Part shown: positions 1 through 6,231 of the stretch, piece by piece
Layout: every line of letters starts with the position of its first letter
How positions within the stretch are numbered: position 1 is the first letter of the stretch
Notes under the pieces: generated by a model
Told to the model about the DNA's origin: nothing
The model's input: only the letters and a program-made list of their open reading frames with translations
The model's database searches: none
Program-made: the position numbers and the translations under genes
Assembly: GCA_028678815.1 (NCBI GenBank)
Contig: JAJRCS010000147.1
Span: 1 to 6,231, forward strand
Source of the DNA: Methanomicrobiales archaeon
GTDB lineage: Archaea; Halobacteriota; Methanomicrobia; Methanomicrobiales; JACTUA01
Length of the DNA stretch: 6,231 nt
Reading direction: 5' to 3'

Positions 1-575
1 AGATCATCTGGGGGGGCATGAAGCAGGGGCTCTGCATCGATATCTTCTCCTCGGAGACGACACCCCAGAGCTTCCTCTCCCAGATGGAGATCATGCAGCT
101 CGACGTCTCGGACTACTATGCCTGGGGCTATGTCCGGCTCTTCCCCATCCTTGTCCCCGGCTTCGATCCCGAGCAGGAGGACATGGCCGCGGCCCTCCAG
201 CGGCTCCTTGCCCACATGCGGGCGAGCCCGGCGGAGATCCTCATCGTCGACTCCGTCACCCTCTTCACAGAGCACACCGAGAGCGAGGTGATCATCGAGT
301 TCTTCACCAGCTGCAAGGCCCTCTGCGACCTGGGGAAGACCATCTTCATCTCCCTCCACCCCCACGCCTTTGTGGAGGACACCCTTGTCCGGATCCGGGC
401 AGTCTGCGACGCCCTTATCACCCTCAAGCGGGCCCTCATGGGGGACAAGTACCTCATGGTCCTCGAGGTCGTGAAGATCCGGGGGGCCCACAAGACCCGG
501 GAGAACCTCGTCTCCTTCGAGGTGGTCCCGAGGGGCGGCATCAAGATCATCCCCATCGCAGTGGCGAAGGTCTGA
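1..575 (+). CDS. flaH: Archaellum ATP-binding protein ArlH/FlaH, 5'-truncated by the window edge
   Basis: This is the C-terminal part of the RecA/KaiC-like protein that binds ATP and docks on the ArlI ATPase ring at the cytoplasmic base of the archaellum. The reading frame is open from base 3 (IIWGG before the Met at 18), so that Met is internal and the true start, with the Walker A loop, lies to the left of the window. Numbering from the Met at 18, visible hallmarks are FSSET at 10-14, whose Glu sits where KaiC-type proteins carry the nucleotide-proximal acid, the family segment QMEIMQLDVSDYYAWGY at 22-38, and a Walker B strand ILIVDS at 74-79 with Asp78. ISLHPHAF near 111 and VVKIRGA near 151 also fit the family. 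It ends in TGA, four bases before the arlI start, so the two are probably co-translated. Assignment rests on motif order and on arlI/arlJ following directly. Confidence 0.93.
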   Translation, partial: IIWGGMKQGLCIDIFSSETTPQSFLSQMEIMQLDVSDYYAWGYVRLFPILVPGFDPEQEDMAAALQRLLAHMRASPAEILIVDSVTLFTEHTESEVIIEFFTSCKALCDLGKTIFISLHPHAFVEDTLVRIRAVCDALITLKRALMGDKYLMVLEVVKIRGAHKTRENLVSFEVVPRGGIKIIPIAVAKV

Positions 576-579
576 TACC

Positions 580-2445
580 ATGAGCACCCTCACCGTCTCG
601 CTCACCCTCCCCTTCAAGCCGGCAAAGGCTGACCAGGGGAACGACTGCGCGAACAACCTCGAATCCTGCTCCATCTACCGGATGCTCCCTCCCCATGCCA
701 AGGAGTACATGCAGCGGAGCCCCCACCTCCTCGAGTACCTCCATACCTACCCGGTGGAGACCTACGGGGTGCCCCTCTTCTTCTCGGAGCTGAAACGCGA
801 TCTCAGGACGATGAAGGAACCGAACCTTATCTACCCGGCCAACGAGGAGACTTACATCCACATCTTCCCCGATCCCGTGGATGCCCGGAACTACTACATC
901 CCCATCGAGCCCTCCTTCCTCAGCTCGGTGAACGACCTTATGCCCGCGGTGGAGCTGAAGCTCGTGAACCTCCTCGACGCCCTGGACCGGGACCCCATCA
1001 GCGACGCCGAGCGGGTCACGGTCCTCCGGGAGCTCATCTCCCGGGTCGTCTACGTGACGAAGCCGCAGGAGTCAGTGGAGGGGCTCCTCGCCCAGATAGA
1101 GGCACAGCAGGGGATGAAATCGAAGATCATGGCCTTCCTGAACAAGGACCTCACCGCGGGGCCGGATGATGGCGAGGCAGCCGCCCTCGCCAGGGCCCCG
1201 ACGCTCCCCGACGGCCGGATCGTCATGACCCCCCAGGAGTTCAAGGCGGTCGAGTACCTCATGATCCGGGACAAGATCGACCTCGGGGTCCTCAAGCCCT
1301 ACATCAACGACAGGTACATCGAGGATGTCACCTGCGACGGCCTCGGCCCTATCTTCATCGAGCACAAGATCTTCAAGGGCCTGAAGTCCATCATCGAGTT
1401 CCACAAGTCCGACGAGCTCGACCAGTTCGTGGTGAAGCTCGGCGAGCGGCTGAAGAAGCCCCTCACCTACCGGACGCCCATCGTGGACTCGACCCTCCCC
1501 GACGGCTCCCGTATCAACATCGTGTACGGCACCGAGATCTCGAAACGGGGCTCCAACTTCACCATACGAAAGGCCATGGCGGACGATGTGATCAGTATCC
1601 TCAAGCTCGTGGAGTTCGGGACCTGCAACTACGAGATGGCAGGCTACTTCTGGATCTGCATCGAGCACGGGATGTCCATGTTCATGAGCGGTGAAACCGC
1701 GAGCGGCAAGACCACGAGCCTGAACGCGGTGACCGCCTTCATCCCCCCCGAGCACAAGATCGTCTCCATCGAGGATACCCCGGAGCTCCAGGTTCCTCAC
1801 AAGAACTGGACCCGGGAGGTCTCCAAGGCCAAGGGCAAGGGGGAGGGGGAGGGGGCGGACGTCACCATGTTCGACCTCCTCAAGTCCGCCCTGCGTCAGC
1901 GGCCGAACATGATCATTGTGGGTGAGATCCGTGGGGTTGAGGGGTCGGTTGCCTTCGGTGCGATGCAGACCGGCCACCCGGTCCTTTCCACGTTCCACGC
2001 GGCCTCGGTGGAGAAGCTCATCCAGCGGCTCTGCGGTGACCCCATCAGCATCCCCAAGACCTTCCTTGACAACCTGAACATCGTGGTCATCCAGAGCGCG
2101 GTGAAGCGCCCCTCAGGGGAAACGGTCAGGCGCATGCTCTCGGTGAACGAGCTCGTGGGCTACAACCCGGATACCGGGGGTATCTCCTTTGTCGAGATGT
2201 TCAAGTGGAACCCGGTGGACGACACCTTCGACTTCACCGGGAAGGGGGCGAGTTTCCTCCTGGAGAACAAGATCGCGACCCTCCTCGGGTTCCCCGACAG
2301 CCGGAAGGCGGAGATCTACGACGAGGTCGACAAGCGGGCCCGGATCCTGGAGCGGCTTCACAAGGCCGGTTATACCGACTACAAGGACCTCTTCCAGATG
2401 CTCACCAAGGTGAAGAAGGAAGGGCTCATCAGGATCGGGGGATAA
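580..2445 (+). CDS. flaI: Archaellum motor/assembly ATPase ArlI/FlaI (type II/IV secretion superfamily)
   Basis: A 621-residue secretion-superfamily ATPase. In characterised archaella it forms a hexamer on the cytoplasmic side that powers both filament assembly and rotation. All NTPase motifs are visible: Walker A GETASGKTT at 371-379 (Lys377), Asp box SIEDTPEL with Glu398/Asp399, Walker B IIVGEIRG with Glu449 and Arg451, and His box TGHPVLSTFH with His466 and His473. The N-terminal part carries the euryarchaeal ArlI segment around LLEYLHTYPVE and FFSELKRDL. Residues about 178-213 form a variable, Ala/Pro-rich, probably disordered linker before the N-terminal domain of the ATPase core. A short Lys/Gly/Glu stretch (KGKGEGEG) lies just before MFDLLKSALRQRP. 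It is longer than crenarchaeal ArlI (around 510 residues), mostly through the N-terminal region and linker. The ATG at 580 is used because it follows the arlH stop by four bases, with a weak SD-like GAAGGT at 566-571. Confidence 0.96.
   Translation: MSTLTVSLTLPFKPAKADQGNDCANNLESCSIYRMLPPHAKEYMQRSPHLLEYLHTYPVETYGVPLFFSELKRDLRTMKEPNLIYPANEETYIHIFPDPVDARNYYIPIEPSFLSSVNDLMPAVELKLVNLLDALDRDPISDAERVTVLRELISRVVYVTKPQESVEGLLAQIEAQQGMKSKIMAFLNKDLTAGPDDGEAAALARAPTLPDGRIVMTPQEFKAVEYLMIRDKIDLGVLKPYINDRYIEDVTCDGLGPIFIEHKIFKGLKSIIEFHKSDELDQFVVKLGERLKKPLTYRTPIVDSTLPDGSRINIVYGTEISKRGSNFTIRKAMADDVISILKLVEFGTCNYEMAGYFWICIEHGMSMFMSGETASGKTTSLNAVTAFIPPEHKIVSIEDTPELQVPHKNWTREVSKAKGKGEGEGADVTMFDLLKSALRQRPNMIIVGEIRGVEGSVAFGAMQTGHPVLSTFHAASVEKLIQRLCGDPISIPKTFLDNLNIVVIQSAVKRPSGETVRRMLSVNELVGYNPDTGGISFVEMFKWNPVDDTFDFTGKGASFLLENKIATLLGFPDSRKAEIYDEVDKRARILERLHKAGYTDYKDLFQMLTKVKKEGLIRIGG
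2437..2442 (+). promoter_or_regulatory. Ribosome binding site of arlJ
   Basis: GGGGGA lies four bases before the ATG at 2447 and inside the last codons of arlI. It supports that start and coupling of arlJ translation to arlI. It is also a local precedent for a G-run serving as Shine-Dalgarno sequence in this operon, which matters for the start of the propeller gene. Confidence 0.6.
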
Positions 2446-2446
2446 C

Positions 2447-4054
2447 ATGTCCGGCGTCTTCGGCGGGTTCTCGGAGATGTTCAAGGCAAAGGGGGAGGGC
2501 AAGCTCCCCTTCGAGAACCAGACGAAGCGGATCAGAGGTTTCCTCGCGAATCTGGAGGAGCAGAAGCGGACCCCCGCCGACCTCCTCTTCATGGCCACCT
2601 ACATGGCCTCCATCACCACGGCCGGTGTTTCCCGGCCGGATATCTTCTCCTACACGGGGAGGCGGCACGAGTACGTCCCCTCCAGGTACATCGCCAAGGT
2701 GGACTACTTCGTCAAGCGCTGGAACTACAGTTACGCCGAGGGCCTGAAGATCGTAGCGAAGACGATCCACAACGAGATGCTCCAGTCGGTCTTCAACCGG
2801 TACGCCAACTCCATCGAGTCCGGGGTTCCCGACGAGGAATTCCTCGAACGGGAGCTTGCCACCATCCGGAGCATCTACCGGAACACCGTGGAGCAGGGCA
2901 TCGAGATGGTCAAGAAGTGGGGGGACGCCTATGTCGCCATGCTCTTCTCGGGGGTTCTCGTCGCCCTCATCATCATGCTCTCGGTGGCCATCTTTTCCCC
3001 CGGGGGGATCGAGTCCACCCTGACCCTCTCATACCTCATCGTGATCTTCATCTCGGCCTTCGGCCTCATCACCATGTACCGGTCGGTGCCCGAGGACAGG
3101 AGGACCCACGGCCTCCCGGACCGCTGCTCCCGGGAGCAGGCCACCATCCGGCGCATGGAACGCCCCCTCCTCATCGTAACCGGGCTCGGTTGCGCCCTCC
3201 TCTGGTCCATCGGAGTGCCCGGGGGCTTCATCTATCTGCTCGCCGGGGTACTCCTCGCCCCCCTCGGGATCATCGGGTACCAGGATGACGCCCACATCAT
3301 CGGCCGGGACACGGACTTTCCCACCTTCATCCGGACCCTGGGCTCGGTGATGGGGGGGAAGAATGTCCCCATGGTCCAGGGATTCCTCGAGGTGGACCGC
3401 GCCTCCCTCCCCAAGATCCGGGGCCTTGTGGACTCCATTTACTCGAAGCTGAACCTGGGCCTTGATGAGGACCAGAGCTGGAACCGGTTCATCGGGGAGT
3501 CGGGGAGCAATAACATCTACAAGTACACGAACATCTTCCGGGACTCCATCACCCTCGGGAGTCCCCCGGACAAGGTGGGGCTCATCGTCGGCACCTCCAG
3601 CCTCGAGCAGGTCCTTCTCCGGGACAAGCGCCACATGGTCTCCATGGGCTTCGTCTCCCTCCTCATCCCCATGCACGCCGCCATGGTCGGGATCCTCCTC
3701 TTCCTCTTCCAGATCATGGCGAACATCTCGGAGTCCATGACGTCCATGATGAGCACCCTCGGGGAATCCCAGGCTGCCATCACGGGCGGCGGCTCTGCCA
3801 TGCCCGCCGGGCTGAACGTGAACTTCTTCATGAACTTCCCCATCGACAAGATGACCGCCTACGTGATGATCGTGATCTTCCTCATCACCCTCTCGAACAT
3901 CATCGCGGGAAGGATCGTGTACGGCGGCGACCGGTACATCTTCTACCTCTTTGCCTCCGTCCTCTTCATTATCAGCGGCGCCCTCGCCATCATCGCGCCC
4001 GTCATCGTGACCGCCCTCCTGCCCATCACCTTACCCACACCAGTAGGAGTATAG
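2447..4054 (+). CDS. flaJ: Archaellum membrane platform protein ArlJ/FlaJ
   Basis: A 535-residue polytopic protein of the type II secretion GspF/TadC-like family. It is the membrane platform onto which archaellins are added and on which the ArlI hexamer acts. Residues 1-160 are a basic, helical cytoplasmic domain typical of the family. Hydrophobic segments are visible at about 161-184, 190-211, 241-257, 259-278, 399-424, 469-489 and 497-528 (the last could be two spans). Residues about 279-398 form the second large cytoplasmic T2SF domain, with the family-like stretches DTDFPTFIRTLGS and NIFRDSITLGSPPDKV. The loop at 425-468, rich in Met, Ser and Gly, is probably outside. Only one base separates its ATG from the arlI stop. 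I see no truncation or missing segment. Confidence 0.96.
   Translation: MSGVFGGFSEMFKAKGEGKLPFENQTKRIRGFLANLEEQKRTPADLLFMATYMASITTAGVSRPDIFSYTGRRHEYVPSRYIAKVDYFVKRWNYSYAEGLKIVAKTIHNEMLQSVFNRYANSIESGVPDEEFLERELATIRSIYRNTVEQGIEMVKKWGDAYVAMLFSGVLVALIIMLSVAIFSPGGIESTLTLSYLIVIFISAFGLITMYRSVPEDRRTHGLPDRCSREQATIRRMERPLLIVTGLGCALLWSIGVPGGFIYLLAGVLLAPLGIIGYQDDAHIIGRDTDFPTFIRTLGSVMGGKNVPMVQGFLEVDRASLPKIRGLVDSIYSKLNLGLDEDQSWNRFIGESGSNNIYKYTNIFRDSITLGSPPDKVGLIVGTSSLEQVLLRDKRHMVSMGFVSLLIPMHAAMVGILLFLFQIMANISESMTSMMSTLGESQAAITGGGSAMPAGLNVNFFMNFPIDKMTAYVMIVIFLITLSNIIAGRIVYGGDRYIFYLFASVLFIISGALAIIAPVIVTALLPITLPTPVGV
4046..4049 (+). promoter_or_regulatory. Ribosome binding site of the 4056 gene
   Basis: GGAG six bases before the ATG at 4056, lying in the last codons of arlJ. 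It supports the chosen start and translational coupling to arlJ. Confidence 0.6.
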
Positions 4055-4055
4055 T

Positions 4056-4883
4056 ATGAACGAGAGAATCCGCCAGATGGCCCTCGGCCTGGGAACCTTC
4101 GGGGCAGGGACCGCCCTGCTCTTCCTGAACGTGAACCCCCTCCTCCTCGTCCTCACCGACAGCGTCGTCGGCGTGGGGATGCTCTTTGCCGCGGGCTCCA
4201 TCACCAAGGAGGACTTCCGGATACCGGAGAAGGCTGCTCCCGGCGGGGAGCACGCCGTACCCGGAACCCCTCCCGCGGCCGGAGCAGAGGGGGCGACGCC
4301 CCCGAAGGGGATCATGGCATCCCTGGGCAGGCTCCGGATGCACGGGAAGGGGAAGGAGGAGCAGAAGGCCGAGCAGGAGAAGATCGACCTCATGCTGGAC
4401 TCGGCCCTGGTGGGCCAGTCCCGGCGCATCATCTCCCTCGCCGAGGGGCAGCCGGCCACCCCCGCGGCCCTCGCGGCGGCCCTCGAGGCCCCGGGGAAGC
4501 CGGGAGATCCCCTCGGGGAGCTGCAAGGGGCCGATATCCCTGCCCAGCTCCTGGAGGAGGTGAGCGAGGAGGAGGAGGAGGCTGCCGGGGGCCTGGCACC
4601 GGGCCGGGCCGGGCCCGGGGGAGCCGGCGGCTTTCCGGCGGTCCCCGCGGCACAGCCGGATACCGCCGGCGATGAGCAGGGGTATAACCGGGCGGACGTC
4701 CTCCATCTCGCCGACGGCGGCCTTGGTGCCGATGACCTCCTCAGCGCCCTCAGGCACGAGGCGATGCGGGAGAAGAAGAAGGATGACTCGAGCCTCCTTC
4801 GGAACCTGAAAGGGGTGAAGGTGACCGGGCGGGAGCTCCTGAACGAGCTCGACAGCCTGGTCCGGGAGATCAAGGGAAGGTAG
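4056..4883 (+). CDS. Unrecognised membrane-anchored protein co-transcribed with arlHIJ
   Basis: I do not recognise this 275-residue protein. Two hydrophobic segments at about 7-24 and 28-47, joined by a short NVNP turn, would form a membrane hairpin. The rest, residues 50-275, would be cytoplasmic given the basic N-terminus and charged tail. That tail has a Pro/Ala/Gly-rich linker (55-85), a charged helix-prone stretch (95-130), an Ala-rich segment, an acidic run of Glu at 170-175, a Gly/Ala/Pro-rich spacer (178-205), and a C-terminal helical region (about 212-273) with LLSALRHEAMREKKKDD and LLNELDSLVREIK. The C-terminal region looks the most constrained; the middle looks like low-complexity, fast-changing linker. 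Its ATG follows the arlJ stop by one base with a good Shine-Dalgarno sequence, so it belongs to the archaellum operon. A role as a motor-linked scaffold or chemotaxis adaptor is only inferred from position and topology. It does not resemble ArlC/D/E, ArlF or ArlG closely enough for me to name it. Confidence 0.85.
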   Translation: MNERIRQMALGLGTFGAGTALLFLNVNPLLLVLTDSVVGVGMLFAAGSITKEDFRIPEKAAPGGEHAVPGTPPAAGAEGATPPKGIMASLGRLRMHGKGKEEQKAEQEKIDLMLDSALVGQSRRIISLAEGQPATPAALAAALEAPGKPGDPLGELQGADIPAQLLEEVSEEEEEAAGGLAPGRAGPGGAGGFPAVPAAQPDTAGDEQGYNRADVLHLADGGLGADDLLSALRHEAMREKKKDDSSLLRNLKGVKVTGRELLNELDSLVREIKGR

Positions 4884-4967
4884 GGGGGACGAGCCACGGC
4901 GACGGGGAGGTGCAGGCGGTCGGCCCGGCTGAGCCCCGGCGCTCCCCTCCTCCTCCTGCTCCCCTTC
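4884..4967 (+). other. Probable uncalled 5' coding extension (signal peptide) of the propeller gene
   Basis: The frame of the downstream gene stays open back to the TAG at 4881-4883. It encodes an Arg-rich stretch (RCRRSARL, 4908-4931) followed by a hydrophobic core (APLLLLLPFVLLLTTP) and an AAAG cleavage-like end that runs into the annotated start. That is a complete signal peptide layout, with G/C-biased third positions throughout. No ATG, GTG or TTG occurs in frame before 4968. Two Shine-Dalgarno-like sites precede it: GGGGGGA at 4884-4889, six bases before an in-frame ACG at 4896, and GGAGGTG at 4906-4912, seven bases before an in-frame TCG at 4920. Either may mark the real start through a non-canonical, mutated or misread codon. 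Confidence 0.6.
4906..4912 (+). promoter_or_regulatory. Strong Shine-Dalgarno sequence without a canonical start codon
   Basis: GGAGGTG matches the archaeal consensus well, yet no ATG, GTG or TTG follows within the next 15 bases in any frame. The nearest start-like codon is CTG at 4929, 16 bases away and in frame with the propeller gene. It may serve that gene or be a chance G-rich match. Confidence 0.35.
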
Positions 4968-6116
4968 GTGCTCCTCCTGACCACCCCCGCGGCGGCCGGG
5001 GTCGTCCTCTTCGTACCCGGGTCCGACCAGGTCTCCTCGGTGGGGGTCCTCGATATCACCGAGGACCAGCACGGGGACATGTACTTCGCCACGGATAACG
5101 GCCTCTCCCACTTCGACGGGGCCGACTGGCAGATCACCCACATGACCTACGGGAAGCCGGGCTCCGGCCTCCTCAATGATCATGTCCTTGCCCTCGAGTT
5201 CGATGCCGGGGGGCACCTCTGGCTCGGGTTTCCCGACGGGCTCCAGTGGCTCGAGGACGGCAGGTACGTGACCAACCGGGACCAGCAGCTCTTTAAGAGC
5301 CTGGACATCCACGAGCTCCTCGCTGCCGGCGGCCGTATGTGGGTCGCCGCGGGGACGGCCGGGCTCCACCGGTATGATGACGGGTCCTGGGAGTGGTTCC
5401 AGCCTGGCGGGCCCGGGAACCTCGGGTGCACCTATGTCAGTTCCATGGCCATCGAGGCCTCGGGCCGGGCCATTTACGTGGCCTGCCGGGAGGGCATCTG
5501 GACCACGCCGAACACCGACGAGCCGGTCTCCTTCACCCCCCTCCCCGGCGGGGAGCTCGTGACCGAACCGCCGCTCAGGATCAGGAGCGATCCCTTCGGG
5601 GGACTCTATGTCTTCAACACCTCCACGGTTCTCCACTTCAGCCCGCCGGACCAGTGGCGGACGGTGGTCACCTCCCCGCTCCTCACGCCGGGGATCGACA
5701 TCGCCGACCTGAGGGTGGACGCGGAGAGGACCCTCTGGATCGCGACGAACAACGGTATCTACGCCTGGAGGGACGGGAAGGTGCGGGATCACCTCGATAC
5801 CGGGAGGGGTATCGGGAACAACGCGGTGAAGACGGTCTACGTCGACTCCCAGGACCGGCTCTGGTTCGTCACCCCGGAGAACGTCGGGTACTATACCATC
5901 CCCCGGAGGAGTATCCCCGGGTCCGCCATCGCCATCACCACCTACCCGGTCCCGCCCTACGTCACCCCCCCGACCCCTCCGGAGGAGAGCCCCCGGATCA
6001 CGCCCTCCGTCTCCTTCCAGGTGATCCCCGGGACCACGGTTCCCCAGGCCACGGGTCCCCTCGACGGTATCCTGGACGCACTCCTGGCCTTCTTCAGGGG
6101 GCTCCTCTCCAGGTAG
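4968..6116 (+). CDS. Secreted seven-blade beta-propeller protein with Pro-rich C-terminal stalk
   Basis: From the GTG at 4968 this gives 382 residues. That start is doubtful: it has only pyrimidines upstream, no Shine-Dalgarno sequence, and cuts a signal peptide in half; the gene probably begins near 4896 or 4920. Seven repeats of the two-component-regulator propeller type (hydrophobic strand, D/G turn, LW-hydrophobic strand, then a GL/GI turn and short strand) are visible at about 27-52, 73-98, 113-141, 158-180, 203-225, 246-270 and 288-310. Good examples are GGHLWLGFPDGLQWL and RTLWIATNNGIYAW. They suffice to close one propeller. No kinase or membrane-spanning sensor domain follows, so it is not a sensor kinase. 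Residues 320-362 are a Pro/Thr/Ser-rich stalk, and 363-382 end in a hydrophobic, possibly amphipathic helix (GILDALLAFFRGLLSR). Cys154 and Cys173 could form a disulfide. It follows the operon genes closely, suggesting an outside-facing archaellum-linked or surface-binding role; function is otherwise unknown. Confidence 0.85.
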   Translation: MLLLTTPAAAGVVLFVPGSDQVSSVGVLDITEDQHGDMYFATDNGLSHFDGADWQITHMTYGKPGSGLLNDHVLALEFDAGGHLWLGFPDGLQWLEDGRYVTNRDQQLFKSLDIHELLAAGGRMWVAAGTAGLHRYDDGSWEWFQPGGPGNLGCTYVSSMAIEASGRAIYVACREGIWTTPNTDEPVSFTPLPGGELVTEPPLRIRSDPFGGLYVFNTSTVLHFSPPDQWRTVVTSPLLTPGIDIADLRVDAERTLWIATNNGIYAWRDGKVRDHLDTGRGIGNNAVKTVYVDSQDRLWFVTPENVGYYTIPRRSIPGSAIAITTYPVPPYVTPPTPPEESPRITPSVSFQVIPGTTVPQATGPLDGILDALLAFFRGLLSR

Positions 6117-6231
6117 GCCCCTCGAAGGGTTGATACCCTTCTCCTCCTCCGGTCCCTGATGGAACCGTCGGACTCGAAAGTCTGATGACTTTCTCGACTC
6201 ATCTTCCCTGATGGGAAGATTCGTACTCGAA
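6117..6231. repeat. Array of 26-base-period hairpins with constant TGAT loop and variable stems
   Basis: After the propeller stop codon there is no gene but a regular array. TGAT occurs at 6131, 6157, 6183 and 6209, exactly 26 bases apart, and each copy is the loop of an inverted repeat: GAAGGGT/ACCCTTC (6124-6141), CGGTCCC/GGAACCG (6150-6167, one C-A mismatch), GAAAGTC/GACTTTC (6176-6193) and ATCTTCCC/GGGAAGAT (6201-6220). Stem sequences differ while pairing is kept at 27 of 28 core positions. The linkers, TCCTCCTC, TCGGACTC, TCGACTC and TCGTACTC, are seven or eight bases and share TC...CTC; the segment before the first stem also ends in CTC. The last three bases, GAA, look like the start of a fifth stem, so the array probably continues past the edge. 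Strand is not determined. It could act as structured 3' RNA of the operon, a separate small RNA, or a DNA element. I know no named family that matches. Confidence 0.8.

Noticed and set aside
18..20. Met at 18 as the start of arlH
   Set aside because: The frame is open to the left edge, and the visible protein lacks the Walker A loop that should lie just upstream, so the Met is internal.
1831..1856. G-rich purine tract that might be a regulatory G-quadruplex or simple repeat
   Set aside because: It encodes the Lys/Gly/Glu stretch of ArlI between the Asp box and Walker B, where a variable Gly-rich segment is usual, and it stays in frame with conserved sequence on both sides.
1072..1998. Minus-strand open frame of 308 codons opposite arlI
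   Set aside because: It is antisense to the conserved ATPase core, and its His/Asp/Gly/Leu-rich translation is typical of the mirror frame of GC-rich genes.
4910..5098. Short + strand frame beginning at the GTG overlapping the strong Shine-Dalgarno site
   Set aside because: Its GTG is part of the GGAGGTG itself, the product is Pro/Arg-rich without structure, and the overlapping frame carries the signal peptide and propeller.
4026..5792. Long open frame on the minus strand (588 codons)
   Set aside because: It lies opposite two genes with strong + strand support and arises from high GC content; its translation is low-complexity Pro/Gly/Glu/Arg with no recognisable domain.
6124..6193. Rho-independent style or archaeal terminator hairpins
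   Set aside because: No T-run of five or more follows any of the hairpins, and several regularly spaced stems are not what a terminator needs.
6117..6231. CRISPR array
   Set aside because: The period is 26 bases in total and no constant repeat of 20 or more bases exists; only the TGAT loop and linker ends are constant, while the would-be repeats are self-complementary and differ from one another.

Overview
The window is a GC-rich stretch of archaeal chromosome carrying the motor end of an archaellum (archaeal flagellum) operon, all on the + strand. The ArlI/FlaI and ArlJ/FlaJ proteins read like those of Euryarchaeota. Their wording, the strong G/C bias at third codon positions and the absence of haloarchaeal-style acidic proteins suggest a mesophilic methanogen of the class Methanomicrobia, probably order Methanomicrobiales. 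That placement is from memory of the families, not from a search.

Layout: 1-575 is the 3' part of arlH (flaH), cut by the left edge so that its Walker A region is missing. 580-2445 is arlI (flaI), the hexameric ATPase. 2447-4054 is arlJ (flaJ), the polytopic membrane platform. 4056-4883 is an unrecognised 275-residue protein with an N-terminal membrane hairpin and a long charged cytoplasmic tail. 4968-6116 (probably starting further upstream, near 4896 or 4920) is a secreted seven-blade beta-propeller with a proline-rich stalk. Gaps of 4, 1 and 1 bases between the first four genes indicate one co-translated operon. The last two genes are therefore candidates for lineage-specific archaellum parts or assembly factors: one at the inner face of the membrane, the other outside it.

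In the known system, ArlH binds ATP and docks on the ArlI hexamer, and ArlI drives both assembly and rotation through ArlJ. A secreted propeller could act on the pseudoperiplasmic or S-layer side, where stator proteins sit, but that is inference.

The most unusual item is non-coding. From 6124 to the right edge there is an array of four small hairpins whose TGAT loops lie exactly 26 bases apart. Each hairpin has a different stem sequence, yet 27 of the 28 core base pairs are kept, and the linkers between them follow a TC...CTC pattern. A fifth unit appears to begin at the edge. I do not recognise this element. A second oddity is that the propeller gene lacks any ATG, GTG or TTG that would include its evident signal peptide.
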